This document shows positions 1 to 5,648 of a DNA stretch of 5,714 bases, in pieces (the stretch's first letter is position 1; each line of letters starts with the position of its first letter). The notes beneath the pieces were generated by a model. The model had not been told where the DNA came from. It was given only the letters and a program-made list of their open reading frames with translations, and did not search any database. The DNA is from Alphaproteobacteria bacterium (lineage in GTDB: Bacteria; Pseudomonadota; Alphaproteobacteria; Geminicoccales; Geminicoccaceae). A program made the position numbers and the translations under genes. The stretch lies in contig JALSRW010000022.1 of assembly GCA_026984595.1 (NCBI GenBank), positions 1-5,714 of the forward strand, given 5' to 3'.

Positions 1-877
1 GGACGAGCGCTTCTGTGACCGCGACGGCGACCTGATCGCCGATATTCCCACCGATCCGGCCGAATGGGTCGATCCCGACACGCTGATCTTCGCCTACACC
101 CCGGTCGAGGATCCCGCCGTCTACCGGGAGGCCTGGGCCGATTTCCTCGACTACCTGGAGCAGGTGACCGGCAAGAAGGTGATCTTCTTCCCGGTGGAGT
201 CGAACGCCGCCCAGATCGAAGCCATGCGCTCCGGCCGTCTGCACATCGCCGGTTTCAACACCGGTTCCAATCCGCTGGCGGTCAACTGCGCCGGCTTCCG
301 CCCGTTCACGATCATGGCTTCCGCCGACGGTTCCTTCGGCTACGAGATGGAAATCATCACCTATCCGGGCTCGGGAATCGAGAAGGTGGAGGACATCCGC
401 GGCCGCACCCTGGCCTTCACCTCACCGACCTCCAATTCCGGCTTCAAGGCGCCTTCGGCCATCCTCAAGGCCGATTTCGACATGATCCCGGACCGCGATT
501 TCAAGGCCGTGTTCTCCGGCAAGCACGACAATTCGATCCTCGGCGTCGCCAACAAGGACTACGACGCCGCCTCGATCGCCAATTCGGTCAAGGAGCGCAT
601 GATCCGCCGCGGCGTGGTGAAGGAAGACCAGCTCGTGGTTCTCTATCGCTCCCAGACCTTCCCGACCACCGGCTACGGGGTCGTCTACAACCTCAAGCCG
701 GAGCTCCAGGAGAAGATCAAGGAAGCCTTCTTCACCTTCGACTGGGAGGGCACGAGCCTCCAGGAGGAGTTCTCGAAGTCGGGAGAAGCCCAGTTCATCC
801 CCATCACCTACAAGGAACACTGGGCCGTGATCCGCAAGATCGACAAGGCCAACAACGTTTCCTACGCCTGCAAGTGA
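1..877 (+). CDS. phnD: PhnD-family periplasmic phosphonate/phosphite-binding protein (5' partial)
   Basis: This is the periplasmic substrate-binding subunit of a phosphonate-type ABC importer; it captures the ligand and delivers it to the PhnE permeases. The frame is open from base 2 with no start, so the signal peptide and first residues lie outside the window; 291 residues are visible, ending at TGA 875-877. Family landmarks, numbered from the first full codon, are YTPVEDP at 32-38, FNTGSNP near 85-91, a ligand-pocket-type loop TSPTSNSG at 140-147, and SGKH with His175 followed by an Asp at 188. These match the pocket pattern of E. coli PhnD in outline (from memory of the family). The N-terminus carries an Asp-rich loop, DRDGDLIAD (residues 6-14), that resembles a calcium-binding loop. 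Three cysteines are visible (5, 96, 290). Phosphite or other phosphorus ligands are possible. The family call is firm; the ligand is open. Confidence 0.93.
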   Translation, partial: DERFCDRDGDLIADIPTDPAEWVDPDTLIFAYTPVEDPAVYREAWADFLDYLEQVTGKKVIFFPVESNAAQIEAMRSGRLHIAGFNTGSNPLAVNCAGFRPFTIMASADGSFGYEMEIITYPGSGIEKVEDIRGRTLAFTSPTSNSGFKAPSAILKADFDMIPDRDFKAVFSGKHDNSILGVANKDYDAASIANSVKERMIRRGVVKEDQLVVLYRSQTFPTTGYGVVYNLKPELQEKIKEAFFTFDWEGTSLQEEFSKSGEAQFIPITYKEHWAVIRKIDKANNVSYACK

Positions 878-880
878 CCC

Positions 881-889
881 GAAGGGGAG
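881..889 (+). promoter_or_regulatory. Purine-rich Shine-Dalgarno-like tract upstream of phnC
   Basis: GAAGGGGAG lies just after the phnD stop and is the only good anti-16S match before phnC. On linear RNA it is about 38 bases from the ATG at 927, too far to act normally. It sits directly 5' of a 13-bp hairpin (889-920). If that hairpin folds, the tract is brought to about 6 bases from the ATG. That role is inferred. Confidence 0.5.
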
Positions 890-920
890 CGACCGGTCGC
901 GCTACTGCGTGACCGGTCGT
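889..920 (+). promoter_or_regulatory. Intercistronic RNA hairpin between phnD and phnC
   Basis: Bases 889-901 pair with 908-920 in a 13-bp stem (11 Watson-Crick pairs and two G-U wobbles) closed by a 6-base loop, CTACTG (902-907). Each arm contains the self-complementary octamer GACCGGTC, at 891-898 and 911-918. No T-run follows, so this is not a canonical Rho-independent terminator. Likely roles are protecting the 3' end of phnD mRNA, so that binding protein exceeds the membrane subunits, or controlling phnC translation. The alternative GTG start at 909 would lie inside the 3' arm. Confidence 0.7.
891..919 (+). repeat. Direct repeat of GACCGGTCG, 20 bp apart
   Basis: GACCGGTCG occurs at 891-899 and 911-919, a period of exactly 20 bp, about two helical turns. 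The core octamer is a perfect palindrome, and the first copy extends to a 12-bp palindrome at 889-900. The arrangement could be a paired protein site in DNA, but it is explained at least as well by the RNA hairpin it forms. Confidence 0.6.
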
Positions 921-926
921 CCGCGC

Positions 927-1751
927 ATGCTCGAACTGCGGCAACTGGTCAAACAGTATCCCACCGGCGATCGGGCGCTGGACGGTGTCGATCTCCGGGT
1001 GCCCGCGGGCCAGGTGATGGCGCTGATCGGCCCGTCCGGCGCCGGCAAGAGCACGCTCATTCGCTGCATCAACCGCCTCGTCGAACCGACATCGGGCGAG
1101 GTGTTCCTGAAGGGAGAGAACATCACCCGGCTGGGCCAGCGGGCGCTGCGCAGGATGCGCCGGCGGATCGGCATGATCTTCCAGGAATATGCGCTGGTCG
1201 AGCGGTTGACGGTGATGGAGAACGTGCTCTCCGGCCGACTCGGCTATGTCGGTTTCTGGCGGAGCTGGTGGCGGCGGTTTCCACCCGAGGACGTGGCCAA
1301 GGCCTACCGCCTCCTCGAACGGGTCGGCCTCGCCGAATCGTACGACAAGCGGGCCGACGAGCTGTCCGGAGGGCAGCGGCAGCGGGTGGGCATTGCCCGG
1401 GCGCTGATCCAGGATCCCGAGCTGCTGCTGGTCGACGAGCCCACCGCCAGCCTCGATCCCAAGACCTCGCGTCAGGTCATGCGCCTGCTCTGCGAGCTCT
1501 GTCAGGAGCGCGGCCTGGCCACGATCATCAACATCCACGACGTGGCACTGGCCCGGATGTTCGTCGAGCGGGTGGTCGGACTCCGATCCGGCCGCATCGT
1601 CTTCGACGGGCCTCCCGCCGATCTCGATGCCGAGGTGCTGACCACCATCTACGGCGAGGAGGACTGGACCACCACCGCCTCGGCGGAAGCACGGCGGAGG
1701 GGGAACGGCGGATCGGCGACCGACGAGGAACGTCTGGAGGGGATGGTCTGA
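927..1751 (+). CDS. phnC: Phosphonate-type ABC transporter ATP-binding protein PhnC
   Basis: This is the cytoplasmic ATPase that powers the PhnD/PhnE importer. With the ATG at 927 the product is 274 residues and begins MLELRQLVKQYPTG, the usual PhnC N-terminus. It shows Walker A GPSGAGKS (35-42), Q-loop Gln86, signature LSGGQ (146-150), Walker B LLLVDE (166-171) and H-loop His204. The segment GRLGY...FWRSWWRRFPPED (about 103-122) is typical of PhnC and separates it from generic ABC ATPases. A GTG at 909 would add six residues but lies in a hairpin arm and has no nearby ribosome site, so I prefer 927. The stop TGA overlaps the ATG of the next gene by one base, which implies translational coupling. 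About 30 polar residues follow the conserved domain (after IYG at 241-243); their role is unknown. Confidence 0.95.
   Translation: MLELRQLVKQYPTGDRALDGVDLRVPAGQVMALIGPSGAGKSTLIRCINRLVEPTSGEVFLKGENITRLGQRALRRMRRRIGMIFQEYALVERLTVMENVLSGRLGYVGFWRSWWRRFPPEDVAKAYRLLERVGLAESYDKRADELSGGQRQRVGIARALIQDPELLLVDEPTASLDPKTSRQVMRLLCELCQERGLATIINIHDVALARMFVERVVGLRSGRIVFDGPPADLDAEVLTTIYGEEDWTTTASAEARRRGNGGSATDEERLEGMV
1736..1742 (+). promoter_or_regulatory. Ribosome binding site for phnE1
   Basis: GGAGGGG inside the end of phnC, 8 bases before the ATG at 1751. It supports that ATG as the start even though the reading frame stays open far upstream. Confidence 0.75.
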
Positions 1752-2560
1752 TGGCGGCGGGCGCGCCTTTCGAGGCGACGGCCTGGCGGCCGCCACCCCT
1801 GATCGGCAACCCCGTGCTGCGCTGGGGGATCGCCCTCGGAGCCGTGATCTATCTGGTCGTGGCGCTGGGCACGCTGGAGATCAACTGGGTGCGGGTCTGG
1901 GAGGGCCTCGACCGCGGCTGGGCTTTCGTGCTCGCCTTCACCGAACCGGATTTCACCAGCCGCTGGAGGGACATCGGCGAAGGGCTCCTGGAAAGCCTGA
2001 CCATGACGGTGGTCTCCACCGTGGTCGGCATCGCCATCTCCATTCCCATCGCCCTGGGAGCGGCCCGCAATCTGGCCCCGCTTCCGGTCTATCTGCTGTG
2101 CCGTGGCATCATCGCCCTGTCGCGCAGCTTCCAGGAAGTGATCATCGCCATCTTCTTCGTGGCCATGTTCGGCTTCGGTCCCTTCGCCGGCTTTCTCACC
2201 CTGTCCTTCGCCACCATCGGCTTTCTCGCCAAGCTGCTGGCCGAGGACATCGAGGATATCGAGAAGAGCCAGGCCGAAGCGGTGCGGGCCACCGGTGCCT
2301 CCTGGCTGCAGTGGCTGGTCTACGGCATCCAGCCGCAGGTGATGCCGCGCCTGATCGGCCTCTCCCTCTACCGCCTCGACATCAATTTCCGCGAGAGCGC
2401 GGTGGTCGGCATCGTCGGTGCCGGCGGCATCGGCGCCACCCTGAACACCGCCTTCGACCGCTACGAGTTCGACACCGCGGCCGCCATCCTGCTGCTCATC
2501 ATCGGCATCGTCATGGCGGCCGAATACGGCTCCAGCATGATCCGCGCCCGGATCCAGTGA
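1751..2560 (+). CDS. phnE: Phosphonate-type ABC transporter permease PhnE (first copy)
   Basis: One of two inner-membrane permease subunits of the importer. The 269-residue product starts at ATG 1751, which overlaps the phnC stop (TGATG) and follows a good ribosome site; the frame is open further upstream, but that stretch is phnC coding sequence. Hydrophobic segments lie near residues 25-44, 82-106, 129-150, 150-162 and 243-258, fitting a BPD_transp_1 permease. The cytoplasmic EAA loop, which docks on the ATPase, is EAVRATGAS at 176-184. The PhnE hallmark FRESAVVGIVGAGGIG is at 213-228. It is followed after one base by a paralogous permease, so the pore is probably a PhnE1-PhnE2 heterodimer; two homodimeric forms cannot be excluded. 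Confidence 0.94.
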   Translation: MAAGAPFEATAWRPPPLIGNPVLRWGIALGAVIYLVVALGTLEINWVRVWEGLDRGWAFVLAFTEPDFTSRWRDIGEGLLESLTMTVVSTVVGIAISIPIALGAARNLAPLPVYLLCRGIIALSRSFQEVIIAIFFVAMFGFGPFAGFLTLSFATIGFLAKLLAEDIEDIEKSQAEAVRATGASWLQWLVYGIQPQVMPRLIGLSLYRLDINFRESAVVGIVGAGGIGATLNTAFDRYEFDTAAAILLLIIGIVMAAEYGSSMIRARIQ

Positions 2561-2561
2561 C

Positions 2562-3377
2562 ATGCCGCTGTACACCACCGAAAACCGCATGCTCTGGCGC
2601 CGGCGCACCACCCGGCGGGATCTCGCGATCTGGGCCGGCTGGCTGCTCGGCACCGCCCTCTTCGTCTGGTCCTGGCAGGTCATCTCGGAGAACACGATCT
2701 GGTTCTTCGTCACCGATTCGCCGCGGGTCGCCGCGGATATCGGCTCGCGCATGGTACCGCCGGCCTGGGACTATCTTCCCCGGCTCTGGAAACCCCTGTG
2801 GGATACCGTCAACATCGCCACCCTGGGGACCCTGCTGGCGCTGCTGATGGCGGTGCCGGTGGCTTTCATGGCCGCCCGCAACACCACTCCCAGCCCGACC
2901 TTCCTGCGGCCGCTCGCGCTTTTGATCATCGTCTCCTCGCGCTCCATCAATTCGCTGATCTGGGCGCTTCTGCTGGTGGCCATCGCCGGCCCCGGGGTGT
3001 TCGCCGGGATCATCGCCATCGCCCTGCGCTCGATCGGCTTCGTGGCGAAGCTCCTCTACGAGGCGATCGAGGAGATCGATCCCCTGCAGGTGGAGGCGGT
3101 GCGGGCCACCGGCGCCAGTGAAGCGCAGATCATCGGCTTCGCCATCGTCCCCCAGGTGATGCCGGCCTTCGCCGGAATCTCGGTGTTCCGCTGGGACATC
3201 AACATCCGCGAATCGACCGTGCTGGGACTGGTCGGCGCCGGCGGCATCGGCCTCGAGCTGCAGTCCTCCCTCAATGTGCTGGCCTGGCCGCGGGTGACCG
3301 TCATCCTGCTGCTGATCTTCGCCACGGTGCTGGTCAGCGAGTGGGTCAGCGCCCGCATCCGTCACGCGGTCATCTAG
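2562..3377 (+). CDS. phnE: Phosphonate-type ABC transporter permease PhnE (second copy)
   Basis: Second permease subunit, 271 residues, paralogous to the gene just upstream. The basic N-terminus (RRRTTRRD, 13-20) should stay in the cytoplasm. Hydrophobic spans lie near 21-41, 84-104, 117-125, 131-152 and 246-262. The EAA loop is EAVRATGAS (178-186) and the hallmark IRESTVLGLVGAGGIG is at 215-230. The start at ATG 2562, one base after the previous stop, implies termination-reinitiation; only a weak GGAT precedes it. An in-frame ATG at 2589 (Met10) is the alternative start. The two EAA-loop coding stretches share an exact 17-base match (2279-2295 and 3096-3112), and both proteins share the VGAGGIG block, so they descend from a duplication. 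Confidence 0.94.
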   Translation: MPLYTTENRMLWRRRTTRRDLAIWAGWLLGTALFVWSWQVISENTIWFFVTDSPRVAADIGSRMVPPAWDYLPRLWKPLWDTVNIATLGTLLALLMAVPVAFMAARNTTPSPTFLRPLALLIIVSSRSINSLIWALLLVAIAGPGVFAGIIAIALRSIGFVAKLLYEAIEEIDPLQVEAVRATGASEAQIIGFAIVPQVMPAFAGISVFRWDINIRESTVLGLVGAGGIGLELQSSLNVLAWPRVTVILLLIFATVLVSEWVSARIRHAVI

Positions 3378-3393
3378 CGGCCTTCGTCGGACG

Positions 3394-3402
3394 TGGTATA
3401 TC
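3394..3402 (+). promoter_or_regulatory. Possible extended -10 promoter element
   Basis: TGGTATATC in the 59-base gap after phnE2 resembles an extended -10 (TGnTATAAT) and is the only A/T-rich patch nearby. It would start transcription about 28 bases before the GTG of the lipoprotein gene. I find no convincing -35 at the normal distance, and no terminator hairpin for the upstream operon, so read-through is equally possible. Confidence 0.3.
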
Positions 3403-3425
3403 GCCCTCTCCGAGCCATCACCGCC

Positions 3426-3430
3426 GAGGT
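3426..3430 (+). promoter_or_regulatory. Ribosome binding site deciding the GTG start at 3437
   Basis: GAGGT six bases before GTG 3437. The frame is open further upstream (an ATG at 3341 lies inside phnE2), but only the GTG has a ribosome site, and it places the lipoprotein signal peptide exactly at the N-terminus. Confidence 0.7.
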
Positions 3431-3436
3431 CCGAAC

Positions 3437-4096
3437 GTGCGTGCCACAACCGTTGTCGCTCTCGCCTCCCTGCTCGCCGCCTGCACCACGAGCCCCGAGG
3501 GCCGGCAGCAGATCGGCGAGCACACGGCCACCGGTGCCGCGGTCGGCGCGGTCCTGGGCGGTGTCGCCGGGGCCATCCTCGACAAGAACGATGTGCGCGG
3601 GGTGGCCGTGGGCGCGGCCGTCGGGGCCGCCGCGGGCGGCAGCATCGGCTATCTGATGGACCAGCGGCAAAAGGCATTCGCGAAGTCGCTGGAAGCCGAA
3701 CGCGCCGCGCGGACGGCCGAGGTCGAACGGTTGCGGGACGATCTGCTCGAGATCACCCTCTTCGACGAGGTCGGCTTCGATTTCGACAGTGCCGAAATCG
3801 AGCCCGCCTTCCGCCCCACCCTGCGACGTCCCGCCGAGGTGCTGATCAAATACGACCAATCGCATGCCCGCATCGTCGGCCATACCGATTCCGTCGGACC
3901 CGAGGACTACAATCTCGAGCTTTCGCTGCGCCGCGCCGAGGCCGTACGCCGGGCGCTGATCGACTACGGGGTGCCGCCCGAACGGTTCACCGCCGAGGGC
4001 CGTGGCGAGGCCGAGCCCCGCGCCGACAACACCACCGAAGTCGGCCGTCAACGCAATTGCCGCGTCGAGATCTACGTCTCGCCGGCCGAAGTCTGA
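3437..4096 (+). CDS. OmpA-family outer-membrane lipoprotein with glycine zipper (YiaD-like)
   Basis: Predicted lipoprotein that links the outer membrane to peptidoglycan; 219 residues from GTG 3437. A short signal peptide ends in the lipobox LAAC with Cys16; Thr17 at position +2 does not signal inner-membrane retention. Residues 31-73 form a Gly/Ala-rich zipper of two hydrophobic segments split by LDKNDVRG, as in YMGG-like and YiaD proteins. A charged helical linker covers about 75-103, and the OmpA C-terminal domain covers about 106-215. The peptidoglycan-contact pair is present: Asp151 in GHTD and Arg166 in NLELSLRRA, 15 residues apart as in other OmpA domains. The usual NRRVEI motif reads NCRVEI, leaving Cys208 in the periplasm. 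The gene follows the importer after 59 bases and precedes glpK by 27; no functional link to either is evident. Confidence 0.92.
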   Translation: MRATTVVALASLLAACTTSPEGRQQIGEHTATGAAVGAVLGGVAGAILDKNDVRGVAVGAAVGAAAGGSIGYLMDQRQKAFAKSLEAERAARTAEVERLRDDLLEITLFDEVGFDFDSAEIEPAFRPTLRRPAEVLIKYDQSHARIVGHTDSVGPEDYNLELSLRRAEAVRRALIDYGVPPERFTAEGRGEAEPRADNTTEVGRQRNCRVEIYVSPAEV

Positions 4097-4111
4097 CGGC
4101 GGCAGCCGAAC

Positions 4112-4121
4112 GGGGAGGGAG
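4112..4121 (+). promoter_or_regulatory. Strong ribosome binding site for glpK
   Basis: GGGGAGGGAG lies in the 27-base gap after the lipoprotein gene, with its GGAGG core (4114-4118) five bases before ATG 4124. It is the strongest ribosome site in the window. No promoter or terminator is visible in the gap, so glpK may be co-transcribed with the lipoprotein gene. Confidence 0.8.
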
Positions 4122-4123
4122 AG

Positions 4124-5629
4124 ATGCACGAGGGACGTCACATCCTGGCCATCGACCAGGGTACCACCAGCAGCCGGGCCATCGTCTTCGATGCCGGGGG
4201 AGCCATTCTGGCCACCGCCCAGAAGGAACTGACCCAGCATTACCCGGCCGACGGCTGGGTCGAGCACGATGCCGGCGAGATCTGGGGGGACACCTTGGCC
4301 ACCTGCCGCGAAGCGCTGGCCCGGGCCGGCCTCGAGGCCGCCGACATCGCAGCGATCGGCATCACCAACCAGCGCGAGACGACCGTGCTGTGGGACCGCG
4401 AAAGCGGGGCGCCGGTGCATCGGGCCATCGTCTGGCAGGACCGGCGCACCGCACCGCTCTGCCGCGAGCTCCTCGCCGAGGGGCTGGAAGAGCATGTCCA
4501 GGAGCGCACCGGCCTGCTGATCGACGCCTATTTCTCGGCCACCAAGCTCGCCTGGCTCCTCGACAATCTCCCGGGTGCGCGGCAGGCGGCGGAGCGGGGA
4601 CGTCTCGCCTTCGGCACCATCGACAGCTTCCTTTTGTGGCATCTGACCGGCGGCCGGGTGCACGCCACCGACGCCGCCAACGCCTCGCGCACCATGCTGT
4701 GGGACATCCACCGCGGCTGCTGGGACGCGACGCTGCTGCGCCGGCTGCGCATCCCCGAGGCGGTGCTGCCGGAAGTGAAGGACAACAGCGGCCTGTTCGG
4801 CACGACCGCACCGGAGCTCTTCGGCCGACCGATCCCGGTCACCGGCATGGCCGGCGACCAGCAGGCGGCGACCTTCGGCCAGGCCTGTTTCGCCCCGGGC
4901 ATGCTGAAGAGCACCTACGGCACCGGCTGCTTCGCCCTGCTGAATACCGACGAAACCGCGGTTCCCTCGCGCAACCGCCTGCTCACGACCATCGCCTGGC
5001 GCCTCGACGGCCGTACCACCTACGCCCTCGAAGGCAGCATCTTCATCGCTGGCGCCGCCCTGCAATGGGTGCGGGACGGGCTCGGCATCATCCGCGACGC
5101 GGCCGAAAGCGAGGCCATCGCCGCGGCTCTCGCGGACACCGCCGGAGTCTATCTGGTGCCGGCCTTCACCGGACTCGGCGCGCCCTGGTGGGATCCGGAT
5201 GCCCGCGGCGCCATTCTCGGCCTGACACGGGCCAGCACGAGGGAGCACATCGTCCGCGCGGCGCTCGAATCGGTCTGCTACCAGACCGCCGATCTGATGC
5301 GGGCGATGGGCGATGACGTGGCCGCCGCCGGCGCCGCCAGCCTGCCCCGGGAACTGCGGGTGGATGGGGGGATGGTCCGGAACGGCTGGCTCTGCCAGTA
5401 CCTGGCCGATATCCTCGATCGCCCCATCGATCGCCCGGCGGTGACCGAAACGACGGCTCTGGGCGCCGCCTGCCTCGCCGGGCTCGCCGTCGGCCTCTAC
5501 CCCTCACTGGAAGCGATCGCCGCCAACTGGCAGCGCGAGCGCCGTTTCCTGCCGACTATGGAGGAAGCGACCCGCCGGGCGCGACTCGAGGGGTGGCAGG
5601 ACGCGGTGTCGCGGGTGCGAAGTCGGTAG
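4124..5629 (+). CDS. glpK: Glycerol kinase
   Basis: FGGY-family kinase that phosphorylates glycerol to sn-glycerol 3-phosphate with ATP in the cytoplasm, feeding glycerol catabolism and phospholipid synthesis. The product is 501 residues, full family length. Visible motifs are the N-terminal phosphate loop DQGTTSSRA (11-19), ITNQRETT with Arg84/Glu85, WQDRRT (Trp104), Tyr136 in the FGGY signature YFSATKLAWLLDN (136-148), GDQQAA with Asp245, STYGTGCF (263-270), GLGAPWWDPDARG (350-362) and LRVDGG (411-416). These correspond to the E. coli glycerol and ATP contacts, so activity is expected. The E. coli fructose-1,6-bisphosphate loop (GGKGGTR) is replaced by APELFGRP (229-236). The C-terminal region also does not resemble the E. 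coli EIIA-Glc binding patch. No glpF, glpD or glpR is in the window. Confidence 0.97.
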   Translation: MHEGRHILAIDQGTTSSRAIVFDAGGAILATAQKELTQHYPADGWVEHDAGEIWGDTLATCREALARAGLEAADIAAIGITNQRETTVLWDRESGAPVHRAIVWQDRRTAPLCRELLAEGLEEHVQERTGLLIDAYFSATKLAWLLDNLPGARQAAERGRLAFGTIDSFLLWHLTGGRVHATDAANASRTMLWDIHRGCWDATLLRRLRIPEAVLPEVKDNSGLFGTTAPELFGRPIPVTGMAGDQQAATFGQACFAPGMLKSTYGTGCFALLNTDETAVPSRNRLLTTIAWRLDGRTTYALEGSIFIAGAALQWVRDGLGIIRDAAESEAIAAALADTAGVYLVPAFTGLGAPWWDPDARGAILGLTRASTREHIVRAALESVCYQTADLMRAMGDDVAAAGAASLPRELRVDGGMVRNGWLCQYLADILDRPIDRPAVTETTALGAACLAGLAVGLYPSLEAIAANWQRERRFLPTMEEATRRARLEGWQDAVSRVRSR

Positions 5630-5648
5630 GGCTGAACGGCCGCGACCG

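Noticed and set aside
64..912. 282-codon plus-strand frame over phnD
   Set aside because: Arg/Gly/His-rich shadow of phnD; the phnD frame holds all family motifs and is open across the window edge.
889..926. Rho-independent terminator between phnD and phnC
   Set aside because: The hairpin is strong, but no T-run follows and the operon clearly continues, so it was kept as a regulatory or stabilising structure instead.
909..926. GTG at 909 as the start of phnC
   Set aside because: It is buried in the hairpin arm, lacks a spaced ribosome site, and adds six residues not typical of PhnC; ATG 927 gives the standard N-terminus.
804..3677. Long overlapping minus-strand frames opposite phnC and the two phnE genes (804-1796, 1649-2752, 2511-3677)
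   Set aside because: Low-complexity His/Arg/Asp/Gly-rich translations that overlap each other and the real genes, with no family resemblance.
4081..4108. Terminator after the lipoprotein gene
   Set aside because: Only a 4-bp stem (CGGC/GCCG at 4097-4108) is possible and no T-run follows.
3374..5248. Very long open frame on the minus strand (624 codons) opposite the lipoprotein and glpK
   Set aside because: It mirrors two well-recognised + strand genes. Its translation has no recognisable motif, is rich in Gly, Arg, Ala and Asp, and is the expected result of GC-rich third codon positions.
4057..5316. 419-codon plus-strand frame inside glpK, starting in the lipoprotein gene
   Set aside because: It is the alternative frame of glpK, Arg/His/Pro/Gly-rich without motifs, whereas the glpK frame has every catalytic motif.
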